From contig NC_010581.1 in assembly GCF_000019845.1 (NCBI RefSeq), positions 2,299,501 through 2,363,500 on the forward strand: a stretch of DNA of 64,000 nt. The letters are read 5' to 3'. This DNA is from Beijerinckia indica subsp. indica ATCC 9039 (GTDB taxonomy: Bacteria; Pseudomonadota; Alphaproteobacteria; Rhizobiales; Beijerinckiaceae). A program made the position numbers and the translations under genes. Below the pieces are notes generated by a model. That model worked only from the letters and a program-made list of their open reading frames with translations. It was not told the origin of the DNA and made no database searches. Positions 47,415 to 56,137 of the stretch are shown here, one piece after another; position 1 is the stretch's first letter, and every line of letters starts with the position of its first letter.

Positions 47415-48662
47415 TTACAACCATGAATGGCGTGGCGGCTTGATGCCGTTGAGATAGTAATTGCCGATAGCATGGAATTTCCACCGCACCGGATCATGTA
47501 ATGTATGCGTACGCGCATCACGCCACAGGCGATCGAAATTGTATGTGGAGAGAACCGAACGGCTGCCACCAAGTTCGAAAAGTTTCTCGCCGGCCAGAAG
47601 CGAGATTTCAGTGGTCAGCACCTTGGCCTCGGCGATGGCGATCGAGGCTTCCGCGACCGTTTCCGCCGTCTCCTCGAGCAGACCGGCATCGATCACCTCG
47701 CCACCGCGCTCCAACACGGCCTCCGCCGCATGCAGACGGATCTGGAGATCGGCGATCGCCTGAATGGAATAGACATCATCGCTGGCGCGATCCTGCCCGC
47801 TATCGACCCAGGGCCTTGCGGATTGCCGCACGAAAGTCACTGTTTCCTCGAAGGCGCGCCGAGCGATCCCGGCATCAATAGCGGCCTGAATGATTTGCGC
47901 CACCGCTCCATGTACCGATACCTGATCGAATGCGAGATGGGATGGCACGATCTGGCTCTCTGTCACGTCGACATCCGCCAAAATGACCGTGCCGCTGGCG
48001 GTCGTGCGTTGGCCCACGCCGTTCCAATCATCAATCACACTGAGGCCCGGCGCATCGCGCGGCACCATGACCATATGGCCTTTGCCAGCCTCATCAATGG
48101 CAAGGACCGGGACGATATGCGCGAAAAGGGCACCGGTGCAGTAGAATTTCTGGCCCGTGACGATGAAGCGATCGCCCTTCCTGATCAGGCGCGTCTTCAT
48201 ATCAAAAATCGTTTTGCCGCTCTTTTCCGAAAGAGCATTGCCAAAGCGCACACCCTCGAGCGCTGCCTGATAGTAACGACTCTTACGGGCTTCGACCGGA
48301 TCGAAGCGCAAAATATCGACCAGGCTGACATGATTTTGCGCGATCTGCGCGATTGAGGCATCGGCGGCGGCCAGTATGGCAAACACCTTGGCGACGGTGA
48401 CATAAGAGACCGCCGCCCCGCCATAGGCACGCGGCACAGTCATGCCCCACAGACCACTTTGCGAGAATCGATCGAGCTCGGCGAAAGGCAGACGCCGCTC
48501 GCGATCGCGCTCCGCCGCTCCCTTGGCGAAATCCTCAGCCAGGGCATGGGCGATGGCAATAGCTTCCGCATCATCACGCAGGATATGAGCCGGCTCAGGA
48601 ATCTTGGCCCGTGCCGGAAAGGCGTCCTGCACTGTTTCAGGCCCAGCTGATCGAATCGTCAT
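47415..48662 (-). CDS. sfnB: SfnB/DszC-type flavin-dependent sulfur oxidoreductase (copy 2)
   Basis: A 415-residue paralogue of the gene downstream of it; the C-terminal thirds agree closely (WRDARTHTLHDPVRWK and YLNGIKPPRH), while the N-terminal halves differ more. It keeps GMTVPRAYGGAAVSYVTVAKV, GQKFYCTGALFAHIVP and DDWNGVGQRTTASGTV. It is the first gene of the five-gene operon. The ATG at 48662 has AGG 5 bases upstream; a GTG two codons earlier is possible. Two copies suggest either two substrates or a hetero-oligomer. The divergent Lrp-type gene and the AT-rich dyads between them probably control it. Confidence 0.88.
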   Translation of the reverse strand: MTIRSAGPETVQDAFPARAKIPEPAHILRDDAEAIAIAHALAEDFAKGAAERDRERRLPFAELDRFSQSGLWGMTVPRAYGGAAVSYVTVAKVFAILAAADASIAQIAQNHVSLVDILRFDPVEARKSRYYQAALEGVRFGNALSEKSGKTIFDMKTRLIRKGDRFIVTGQKFYCTGALFAHIVPVLAIDEAGKGHMVMVPRDAPGLSVIDDWNGVGQRTTASGTVILADVDVTESQIVPSHLAFDQVSVHGAVAQIIQAAIDAGIARRAFEETVTFVRQSARPWVDSGQDRASDDVYSIQAIADLQIRLHAAEAVLERGGEVIDAGLLEETAETVAEASIAIAEAKVLTTEISLLAGEKLFELGGSRSVLSTYNFDRLWRDARTHTLHDPVRWKFHAIGNYYLNGIKPPRHSWL

Positions 48663-48844
48663 TCTCACCTGCTTTCAACAATTGGCAATCCAGACGCCAG
48701 CAAAGCCGAAGCCCGGCCGCGCTGATCAAAGAATGGATCAGCTCCGGTCGTTTCTGCCGCGGCTCCTGCCGGGTTCATTTTCGAGCCCGACATCCCTCTT
48801 GAAAGATCCGCGCAAAGAACACTTGCGCTCCCGCTCTTTCGACC

Positions 48845-48880
48845 ACTATAACCATATAGTTCATAGATATTATCTACTTT
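48845..48880. promoter_or_regulatory. Dyads and shared motif between sfnB and the Lrp gene
   Basis: ACTATA-ACCA-TATAGT (48845-48860) is followed by TAGATA-T-TATCTA (48864-48876). The block 48860-48880, with core ATAGATATTAT, matches 18 of 21 bases of the block at 53135-53155 in front of the importer genes. Confidence 0.55.
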
Positions 48881-48970
48881 AACCCGGCTTGTCGAGCGCT
48901 CCCGGGAGAGAAAGTGTCGGCTTCTCCCCCCGGACGATCGAGGCCATCCCCCGCTGGCAGGACCATTCAG

Positions 48971-49447
48971 ATGAGCGAACCGAGACTTATGGATACGATC
49001 GACAAGCGTATCTTGCGCTTGGTCCAGAAGGATGCTTCGCTTTCAATCAGCGAGATCGCCACACAGGTCGGTTTGTCGCAGACACCTTGCTGGAAGCGGC
49101 TCCAGAAGCTCGAATCATCGGGTGTCATCAAGCGGCGGATCGCTTTGCTCGATCCGGTGAAGCTCGGATTGCAGATGACGGTCTTCGTGTCGATCGAGGT
49201 CGGTGATCATTCCGAACAAGGTCTTGACCATTTCGCCGAAGAAGTGGCGCAAATGGAAGAAGTCATGGATTTCTACCGCATGGCCGGTGATATCGATTAT
49301 CTTCTGCGCGTCGTCGTGCCGGATACCGCTGCCTTCGATGCTTTCTACAAACGCCTGATCGGGCTTGTTTCCTTGAAGAAAGTCACGTCGCGCATCGCTC
49401 TTGAAGGCATCAAAACGGAAACCGCCTTGCCGATTTCGGCGAGTTAA
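48971..49447 (+). CDS. Lrp/AsnC family transcriptional regulator
   Basis: A 158-residue regulator: N-terminal helix-turn-helix (about 8-55, DTIDKRILRLVQKDASLSISEIA then GLSQTPCWKRLQKLESSGVI) and a C-terminal RAM ligand and oligomerisation domain (about 65-145). The ATG at 48971 has AGGA 8 bases upstream; 19 further open codons upstream are Pro/Ser-rich and unlikely to be translated. It is divergent from the organosulfur oxidation operon and is its likely regulator; an Lrp-type protein responding to cysteine or another sulfur metabolite would make sense but is inferred from context only. Confidence 0.87.
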   Translation: MSEPRLMDTIDKRILRLVQKDASLSISEIATQVGLSQTPCWKRLQKLESSGVIKRRIALLDPVKLGLQMTVFVSIEVGDHSEQGLDHFAEEVAQMEEVMDFYRMAGDIDYLLRVVVPDTAAFDAFYKRLIGLVSLKKVTSRIALEGIKTETALPISAS

Positions 49448-49771
49448 GCGGCTCTGCAAGACCTCGAACGAAAGAGAAAGGCGAGTGGAGGACCTTTTGA
49501 GCCGCAGCTATTGCCTTTCCTCCGCTTTGCCTCGCCTGTCAGTGGAAAATGTCACTTGCGCTATCAAGTGCCAGGTTACGGAAAACACCCGCAGCGTGGC
49601 TCTTGAAACAGTCATGCTTATGCCATGGCTGTCATCACGATTTGATATGATATCCGCCCCTTGGGCGTTATGAACTGTATACGCTCTATGCTTGAGACTA
49701 TTATGGATCTAATATTCTCTGGCCGCTCCACAAAAGATTAAGCGTATGCGTCATAATAAGGGGAGGAAAAA
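49448..49771. other. Intergenic stretch, no gene supported
   Basis: About 320 bases between the Lrp-type gene and the small Cys-rich gene. A 90-codon frame crossing it has no family features. The last 40 bases hold the strong ribosome site AGGGGAGG of the next gene. Confidence 0.4.
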
Positions 49772-50014
49772 ATGTTTTCACGTCTTGTTATCGTGTTCGC
49801 CTTATCGGCAATCTCCGGTTCCGCCTTGGCTCAGGAACAAATGGCGGAACTCAAAAAACTGCGCGCCGTTTGCGGTCCAGAAATCCGTCAGCTCTGTCAA
49901 GGCGTCCAACCAGGCGGTGGCAGAATCAAGGAATGTTTGAAGAAAAATTCCGATAGCCTGACCGTCGGCTGCGCTAAGGAAATCCTTAGAGTCAAAAAAC
50001 AAATGAAAAAGTAA
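49772..50014 (+). CDS. Small secreted cysteine-rich-repeat protein
   Basis: An 80-residue protein with a signal peptide (1-20, cleavage after ALA) and a mature part of about 60 residues holding four cysteines (34, 42, 55, 67) in the order VCGPEIRQLC, ECLKKN, GCAKEI. This matches the cysteine-rich repeat family (the FGFR/GLG1-type Cys-rich repeat) found in many small periplasmic proteins of proteobacteria. AGGGGAGG precedes the ATG. The function is unknown. Its location between the organosulfur operon and importer may or may not be meaningful; four cysteines suggest two disulfides in the periplasm. Confidence 0.8.
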   Translation: MFSRLVIVFALSAISGSALAQEQMAELKKLRAVCGPEIRQLCQGVQPGGGRIKECLKKNSDSLTVGCAKEILRVKKQMKK

Positions 50015-50071
50015 ATCTTGAGAAAATGTATGTATTATATAGTCATTTCGCATGAATGGGTATGAAGCTAA

Positions 50072-50914
50072 TCACCAATCGGCTTCATACCCGAGAAGTC
50101 CCAGGATCTCATGGCGGCGAGCAACCAGTTCCGGATCATCACGATGACGGGGATAGGGTTTGTCCACTCTGATATCGGCCTTGATCCGGGCCGGACGATC
50201 ACTGAAAACGATCACGCGCGTCGCCATCAGCAGGGCTTCCTCGATATCATGCGTGACAAGGAGCGCCGTAAACCCGGCCTGCCGCCAAAGCCGTACGATC
50301 TCACCCTGCATCGAGAGTCTGGTCAAGGCATCGAGTTTACCGAGTGGTTCATCGAGAAGCAGCAAGCTCGGATCATTGACAAGCGCGCGGGCCAGCGAGA
50401 CGCGCTGTGCCATGCCGCCGGATAATTGATGTGGATAGGCATTGGCGAAATTTTGCAGGCCCACCAGACGCAAGACATCCGTCACACGCTCACGGTTCTG
50501 GCGCAACAGGCCTCGCGCCTCGAGGCCGAGCGCGATATTGTCATAGACCTTGCGCCAGGGAAACAGGGTCGGGTCCTGAAAGACCAGAATGCGCGAGGGA
50601 TCCGGACCGAGGATCGGTCCCTTTCCCGTTTCGATGCTGCCCGTGAGCGGTTGTTCCAAGCCGGCGACGAGGCGCAGAAGCGTCGATTTTCCGCAACCGC
50701 TCGGCCCAAGCAAGGCGATGAATTCTCCCGCCTCGACCGTGAAGTCCACATGGTCGAGCACACGGAGATTTTCACCGCGCAAGGTGAAACCATGACTGAC
50801 GTCACGCACAGTCAGCGCCAGCCCTTTGGGTCCAACAGATTCAACAGGCGCCGTATTGGTGCGCCGAGCGACTGCATCGATGATAGTCGCATCTTCCAAT
50901 ACAGTGTCTACCAT
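50072..50914 (-). CDS. ssuB: ABC transporter ATP-binding protein, SsuB/TauB type
   Basis: A 280-residue ATPase: Walker A GPSGCGKST (70-78), Q-loop VFQDPTLFPWRKV, signature LSGGMAQR, Walker B LLLLDEPLGKLD and the switch His in LVTHDIEEAL. The segment LFPWRKVYDNI and the LDALTR loop are typical of sulfonate, taurine and nitrate importers. The N-terminal 35 residues are an extension relative to the core. Its ATG overlaps the end of the permease gene by seven bases, so they are translationally coupled. Third gene of an ssuA-ssuC-ssuB order. Confidence 0.9.
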   Translation of the reverse strand: MVDTVLEDATIIDAVARRTNTAPVESVGPKGLALTVRDVSHGFTLRGENLRVLDHVDFTVEAGEFIALLGPSGCGKSTLLRLVAGLEQPLTGSIETGKGPILGPDPSRILVFQDPTLFPWRKVYDNIALGLEARGLLRQNRERVTDVLRLVGLQNFANAYPHQLSGGMAQRVSLARALVNDPSLLLLDEPLGKLDALTRLSMQGEIVRLWRQAGFTALLVTHDIEEALLMATRVIVFSDRPARIKADIRVDKPYPRHRDDPELVARRHEILGLLGYEADW

Positions 50915-51954
50915 TGCAATGAGCTCTTCTGATAGGACAGCACACGGTCACGCAATTTGAACAGCAAGGTCACGAGGCTCGAACACATTAAAGCCATGAC
51001 GAGCAGACAGGCATACATATTGGCATAAGCGGCCCAGCCTTGCGCCCATTGCATATAAAAGCCGAGCCCCGCCTTGACGCCCATCATTTCGGCGGTCACC
51101 AGCACGACGAAGGAAGCGCCAAGCCCCATGAACAGACCGATGAAAACATGGGGCAAAGCCGCCGGAATCGCCACCTTGACGATCAGGAACCAACGGCTAG
51201 CCCCCATGGTCCGGGCAACATCATAATATGTGGGATCGACACCGCGCACTCCCGACCACGTCAGGATTGTCACCGGAAAACCGACCGCGAGCGCGATGAG
51301 AAAAATGCTCGCCGAATGGCTTGAGGGAAAGACGTAGAAGGCGATGGGCAACCAGGCGACGGGCGGCAGAGGGCCGATGAGACGCAGCACGGGATGAAAC
51401 CAATAGCCGACCGCTTTCCAGCAGCCGAGCCCGACCCCGAGTGCGAAACCCGTGAGAGCACCAAAGAAAATGCCGAAGCTCAGCAATTCCAGCGAGGCCA
51501 GAACGCTTTCCAGCAATTTGCCGCCCTCATCGAGAAAAACCTCGAGCAGGGCTTGCGGTGGCGGAAAAAAGGGCATGGGCAGAACGCCACTCTTGGCGGT
51601 GAGCCATTCCCATGCCGCGAAAAACAATCCGAGGACAAGGCTCCACGGCAGAAACCGATCAGCGCCCGAAACAACGCGCGGTGAAAAGATAAAGAGGAGG
51701 CCCAACAACAAAAGAGCCCCACCGATGACGCCACTCCCGAGGGCAAATTCCGTCGCGCGGCCCCAATCGCCAACATCCGGCAGAGCCCAGGTCAAAAACG
51801 CCGCAAGTCCCCAGGCCGTGGCTGCAACCAAGGCCAGCAAAGCTTGTCTAAGCCCTTTCGCTGTACCCGCCTGCGCCGCAACGGACAGTGGGATTGTGCC
51901 AGTCTCGATACCCGCACCTGATTCCGTCTCGCGCGGGGAGGTTAAAGCCGACAT
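50908..51954 (-). CDS. ssuC: ABC transporter permease, SsuC/TauC type
   Basis: A 348-residue inner-membrane permease. The binding-protein-dependent transport domain occupies about 155-335 with the EAA-loop region GVRGVDPTYYDVARTMGASRWFLI contacting the ATPase; about six helices form the core, and two or three extra helices lie in the N-terminal 130 residues, longer than classic SsuC (about 260). It starts 12 bases after the binding-protein gene. The extra N-terminal helices resemble those of some nitrate/taurine-type permeases of alphaproteobacteria. Substrate is inferred from the neighbouring ssuD operon. Confidence 0.88.
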   Translation of the reverse strand: MSALTSPRETESGAGIETGTIPLSVAAQAGTAKGLRQALLALVAATAWGLAAFLTWALPDVGDWGRATEFALGSGVIGGALLLLGLLFIFSPRVVSGADRFLPWSLVLGLFFAAWEWLTAKSGVLPMPFFPPPQALLEVFLDEGGKLLESVLASLELLSFGIFFGALTGFALGVGLGCWKAVGYWFHPVLRLIGPLPPVAWLPIAFYVFPSSHSASIFLIALAVGFPVTILTWSGVRGVDPTYYDVARTMGASRWFLIVKVAIPAALPHVFIGLFMGLGASFVVLVTAEMMGVKAGLGFYMQWAQGWAAYANMYACLLVMALMCSSLVTLLFKLRDRVLSYQKSSLQW

Positions 51955-51966
51955 GAGCCCTCTCCC

Positions 51967-53056
51967 TCAGGCTGACACATCAGCGACGATCCGATCGGCA
52001 TAGCGAGCCGGATCGGTTCCAGGTTTCAACACCTGGATGAGTTTCAAGTCCTGCGCGTAGAAGGCCAATTCACGCTTGAGAGCCTCGCCAACAGGATGCG
52101 CGTGATGTGTGTGATAACGAGCAAGCGCCGCCAATTCCGCGACACTGATCGAAGTGACATAAGGCGCAAGCGTCGCCACGGATTCCTCAGGATGTTGGGC
52201 GGTGAATTCCGAAGCCTCCTGAAGCGCCCTGACGATACCGGCGGCGGCCTTGCGGTCCTCCCGCACCAGCCTGCCCCCCACGCCGACGATGCAGCAGGTC
52301 AGATGGGCATAGTCACCCTCGATATTCGAGGCCAATTCGACAAAGGTGCCATCCTTCAGAAAGGAATACACAAAAGGATCGCCATCGGCGCAGGCTTGCG
52401 CCTCACCCTTTTCCACCGCCGCCCGCAGCAAAGGCTGCGGATAGATTCGATAATCGATATCGCGTTCGGGATCGATCCCGGCTTTTCTTAAACTGGATCG
52501 CGAAGAAATTCTTGGCCGGGGAATTCATATCGCTCACGGCGATCGTCTTGCCCTTGAGACCTTTCAGATCAGACACACCCAAGGATTTAGGGGCGATCAA
52601 TCGCATACAGCCACCATGAAGACCCGAGACGATCTTGACATCAAATCCTTGTTCCAGGGGCTTCAGCCAGCGCAAGGCCATGCCAACCGCCGCATCGGCT
52701 TTGCCGGTGGCAAGCGTCTCCAGCAATTGATCGGTCGAACCAGAATAATTGACGAGTGAGACATCGAGCCCGTGCTTGGCGAAAAAGCCTTTATCCAGAG
52801 CCGCAGTGATCGTCGGCAGGCAGGCGGCTGTGGCGTTCCAGGCAAAATTGATTTTCCGCAAGGGTCCAGCGTTATGCGCCGGCTCTTCGGCGGCGGTACG
52901 GCACATCGGCCAATCAAGACCCAGGGGAGACATCAGTTCGGGTCCAGCGGCGACATCTCCTATCGTCGCACCAAATGGTGCGATCAGGCCTAGAGCCCCC
53001 GCTCCCTTGAGGAAGAGACGGCGTTGAAGAAGCGCAGATGGAGGGGCGATTCGCAT
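51967..53056 (-). pseudogene. ssuA: ABC sulfonate-type binding protein gene with one-base frameshift
   Basis: The ATG at 53056 starts a Tat-exported binding protein (RRLFLKGAGALG near residue 12) of the SsuA/NMT1 family, with LPTITAALDKGFFAKHGLDV and LKGKTIAVSDMNSPAK. At 52483-52486 a run of four bases (A on the coding strand, inside TTTAAGAAAAGCC) holds one base too many: removing one A restores FAIQFKKAGIDPERDIDYR and an uninterrupted protein to the stop at 51967, about 362 residues. As written the first frame stops near 52403. The rest of the frame is well conserved, so this is a recent mutation, phase variation, programmed slippage or a sequence error. Without it the SsuCB importer would lack its own receptor. 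Confidence 0.8.
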
Positions 53057-53134
53057 GGCAGGACTCTCGCGGCGCCTCCAGAGGTCTTTGTAAGGGACGT
53101 CTCCAAAGTCCAGAGGCTATCTTAAATTATCTAT

Positions 53135-53155
53135 TTTATAGATATTATATATTTT
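53135..53155. promoter_or_regulatory. Motif shared with the sfnB promoter region
   Basis: Lies 79 bases before the ssuA start. ATCTAT-TTT-ATAGAT forms a dyad at 53129-53143, and the core ATAGATATTAT (53138-53148) recurs at 48863-48873. Eighteen of 21 bases agree between the two blocks. Confidence 0.5.
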
Positions 53156-53317
53156 TTGGACAAGCAAGCCACCTTCGTCTGCTTGCCTACCTAACCAAAC
53201 CGTCACTTGTCGTCCGATCTTTCGCAAGCTAAGCAGGAAGCCACGGCCTGAGAATCCCTGCCTGACACTCTGTGGACACTTTTGGGTTTGATACTATTGC
53301 GGTTGGGAGCTCCTTCA

Positions 53318-53614
53318 TTGCCGCCTTCCCTGCGCCGAATCTTCCTTTTTTCCGCCTGCGCGGTCGCCTTGCCCCTCGCGCTTGGTTCTTGCGCGGATTT
53401 TCCTGGCCGTTGCCAGCTCGGCATCGCGCGTGAGGATTGCTGGCGTGGCGACGCCTCTCTCGGTCATTTCCCCAATGACGATGCCGTTTGCCGCTCCTAT
53501 GGGCTGGCCCCCGGCAGTGAGTCCTATGCCGTGTGCCGCAGGGAGAAAGCGCGCGTCGACAAGGACACGAGAACCTCGATCGATAAGCAATGGTGGGGCG
53601 GCGGCCCCCTTTGA
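53318..53614 (+). CDS. Small hypothetical lipoprotein
   Basis: A 98-residue protein with a signal peptide and lipobox LGSC (Cys25), then CADFPGRCQLGIAREDCW and AVCRSYGLAPGSESYAVCRREKA; this last pattern (CxSYGLxPGSxxYxxC) recurs in small lipoproteins of Rhizobiales whose role is unknown. I start at the TTG at 53318, which has GGGAG 8 bases upstream and gives a normal signal peptide; the frame is open to 53282. It lies 78 bases before an RND transporter gene on the same strand, so they may be co-transcribed. Six cysteines in the mature part (including the lipidated one) suggest disulfides. Confidence 0.65.
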   Translation: MPPSLRRIFLFSACAVALPLALGSCADFPGRCQLGIAREDCWRGDASLGHFPNDDAVCRSYGLAPGSESYAVCRREKARVDKDTRTSIDKQWWGGGPL

Positions 53615-53692
53615 TCCTGGGACGCATGAGCCCATTCGCGAGGTAGCTCCACGCTGTCGAGCGGCACGCAGGTCTTTCGGAGATACGGCTTG

Positions 53693-56083
53693 ATGAGCAC
53701 TCTTTCGCAACCAGGTCTCGGCGACGGTGAAGAGGATATCGAATATGCCGACCAGCAAAAGCTGCCCCCACTGGCTCTCGGAATTGAGAAATTCGGCCTG
53801 ATCTCGCTCAAATTCCCCCTGATCATCAGCCTGATCGTCGCGGCCTTGGTGGCTTTTGCCGGGTTGGGCCTCAACCGGCTCAAGGTCGACGATTCCTTGA
53901 GCCAATTATTTCGCTCGGACACGCCGGAATTTCACCAATATGAGGAAGTGACCAAGCATTTCCCGTCCACGGAATATGACGTCCTCGTGGTGATCGAGGG
54001 CAAGACCCTGCTACAGCGCAAATCGCTCGAAAAATTGCGTGACCTCGTCACCGATCTGCAATTGGTCGAGGGAACGCGCGGCATTATCTCGATCTTCTCC
54101 TCGCGCCAGCCGCCCGAGAACGGCCACATCCCCGCCCCGCTCTTTCCAGAAACCCTGCCGACCGGCGAGGCCTACGACCAATTGGTCGAAAAGATCCGCA
54201 CCAATGAGATCATCCGCGGCAAGCTTCTCTCCGAGGACGGCCAATTGACGATGATCGTGCTGGCGCTCGATCCAGAGGTCGCCGCGAGCAAGGGCCTGAA
54301 CGAAACGGTGAACGAGATCCGTCAGCTCATGAATGACGATCTCGATGGCACCAAGTTGAACGCCGAACTGTCCGGCGTGCCGGTCATGCAGCTTGAAATC
54401 CGCAATGCCGTGGAGCGCGACAGGCTCACCTATAATGCCATCGGCTTCGTCGCCGGCTGCCTCATCGCCATCCTCTTCTTCCGCCGCGTTTCCTTCATGA
54501 TCGTCGCCGCGGCGCCACCGCTCACCGCGATTTTGCTGGCGCTTGGTTTTCTCGGCTGGCTCGATTTTCGGCTGAACATGTTCCTTAACGTGATGACGCC
54601 GCTCATCATGGTGATCAGCTTTTCGGACAGCATGCAATTGACCTTCGCGATCCGCGATCGTCTGATCGCCGGCCAGTCCAAACGCACAGCTTTGCGCCAT
54701 GCCCTGCTCATTGTGGGGCCGGCCTGTGTCCTCACCCATGCGACGGCGGCGCTGTCCTTCATCGCGCTGCAATTTTCCAGTTCCGACCTCATCCGCACCT
54801 TTGGCGAGGCCGGGCTGCTCGCCACCTTCATCGCCCTCGTCGCCGTTCTGACCCTCGTGCCTCTGCTGGGCCTGCTGCTCTTGCGCAAGGACGATGTCTT
54901 CACGGCCAAAGCCCGCAAGCGCGATCACGGCGTCCAGGCGTTACGCGCTTTTTGCGGCTGGATCGCCGCGCGCATGGTCAGCCACCCCGCCCTTTATAGC
55001 TTGCTTGGCATTATCGTGGTCGTTTCGCTCGCTTTCGTCTATGGGAGCCTTGAACCACGCTACAGGCTCGCCGATCAGGTGCCCGACCGGGAACAGGCGG
55101 TCGCGGCTGCCAGTCGCCTCGACACCAAGCTGACGGGCGCCAATCCAATCGATGTTCTCATTGAATTCCCGAAGGGCGCCTCGCTCTACGATCCAAACAC
55201 CCTGGATACGATCGCCACGGTCCATGAAATCCTGGAACGCCAGGCCGGTGTCGGCAATGTCTGGTCGCTCGAAACGCTACGGCGCTGGCTCGCCGAAAAA
55301 GCCGGCAAGAACGATGTCGCCACCTTGAAGCAATATGTCGACATGCTGCCCGAGCATCTGACACATCGTTTCATCGACGCGGGACAAGATGCGGTCGTTG
55401 TTTCCGGCCGTATTCCCGATATCGACGCCAGCCAATTGCTCCCGGTCGTCAAACAGCTCGATAAAACCCTCGATGCGGTGCGCGTCGCGCATCCAGGCTA
55501 TAGTATTTCCGTGACCGGTCTTTCGGCCATTGCCGCGCGCAACAGCGCGGCCATGATCGACAAGTTGAATCGCGGTCTGACCATTGAGTTCTTCTTCGTC
55601 GCCGCCTTTATCGGCCTCGCCTTCCGGTCCTTCGTCGTCATGTTGGCGAGTATTCTGCCCGGCATTTTTCCGGTCGTTGCCTCGGGCGCCCTGCTCCGCC
55701 TGACCGGCGACGGCTTGCAATTTTCCAGCGTCGTCGCTTTGACGGTCTCGTTCGGCCTGGGCCTCAGCGCGACGATCCATTTCCTCAATCGCTTGCGTCT
55801 GGAGGATGACTCGGAAGCCGATCCCGCCCTGGCGGTGGAAAAGGCGACGATCCTAGTCGGTCCGGCTCTGATCCTGACCTCCATCGTGCTGGCTTGTGGC
55901 CTCGCCGTCACAGTCTTTTCGGATCTGCCCTCGCTGCGGCTGTTTGGCTGGCTTTCGGCCTTTGCGATGATCGCCGCGCTGACAGCCGATCTGTTCATCC
56001 TGCGTCCGACTGTGACCGTCCTGCGCATGATCGCGCGGAAGCTGCGCAGCGCGCCGCAAAGCAAGCTTGCATCGTCTAAATAA
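53693..56083 (+). CDS. MMPL/RND-superfamily transporter
   Basis: A 796-residue inner-membrane transporter with two repeats, each a large extracytoplasmic loop followed by five to six helices: helix 1 near 40-60, loop to about 230, helices 235-400, helix near 440, second loop 460-630, helices 640-770. VMTPLIMVISFSDSMQLTFAIRD and FGLGLSATIHFLNRLR contain the polar helix-4 and helix-10 signatures of MMPL and hopanoid-export (HpnN-like) proteins. Without a periplasmic adaptor gene nearby it is more like a lipid or hopanoid exporter than a drug pump; the substrate is not determined. A TTG directly before the ATG is an alternative start. Confidence 0.85.
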   Translation: MSTLSQPGLGDGEEDIEYADQQKLPPLALGIEKFGLISLKFPLIISLIVAALVAFAGLGLNRLKVDDSLSQLFRSDTPEFHQYEEVTKHFPSTEYDVLVVIEGKTLLQRKSLEKLRDLVTDLQLVEGTRGIISIFSSRQPPENGHIPAPLFPETLPTGEAYDQLVEKIRTNEIIRGKLLSEDGQLTMIVLALDPEVAASKGLNETVNEIRQLMNDDLDGTKLNAELSGVPVMQLEIRNAVERDRLTYNAIGFVAGCLIAILFFRRVSFMIVAAAPPLTAILLALGFLGWLDFRLNMFLNVMTPLIMVISFSDSMQLTFAIRDRLIAGQSKRTALRHALLIVGPACVLTHATAALSFIALQFSSSDLIRTFGEAGLLATFIALVAVLTLVPLLGLLLLRKDDVFTAKARKRDHGVQALRAFCGWIAARMVSHPALYSLLGIIVVVSLAFVYGSLEPRYRLADQVPDREQAVAAASRLDTKLTGANPIDVLIEFPKGASLYDPNTLDTIATVHEILERQAGVGNVWSLETLRRWLAEKAGKNDVATLKQYVDMLPEHLTHRFIDAGQDAVVVSGRIPDIDASQLLPVVKQLDKTLDAVRVAHPGYSISVTGLSAIAARNSAAMIDKLNRGLTIEFFFVAAFIGLAFRSFVVMLASILPGIFPVVASGALLRLTGDGLQFSSVVALTVSFGLGLSATIHFLNRLRLEDDSEADPALAVEKATILVGPALILTSIVLACGLAVTVFSDLPSLRLFGWLSAFAMIAALTADLFILRPTVTVLRMIARKLRSAPQSKLASSK

Positions 56084-56088
56084 ACGAA

Positions 56089-56108
56089 CGGGCCCTGAAA
56101 AGGGCCCG
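56089..56108. terminator. Hairpin terminator between convergent genes
   Basis: Perfect eight-base stem CGGGCCCT / AGGGCCCG with a GAAA loop. On the minus strand it is followed by TTCGTTTATTT, so it best serves the gene at 56138-56653; it could also stop transcription from the transporter gene. Confidence 0.65.
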
Positions 56109-56137
56109 GGTTGAGAGATCGGAGGAAAAAATCGGTC

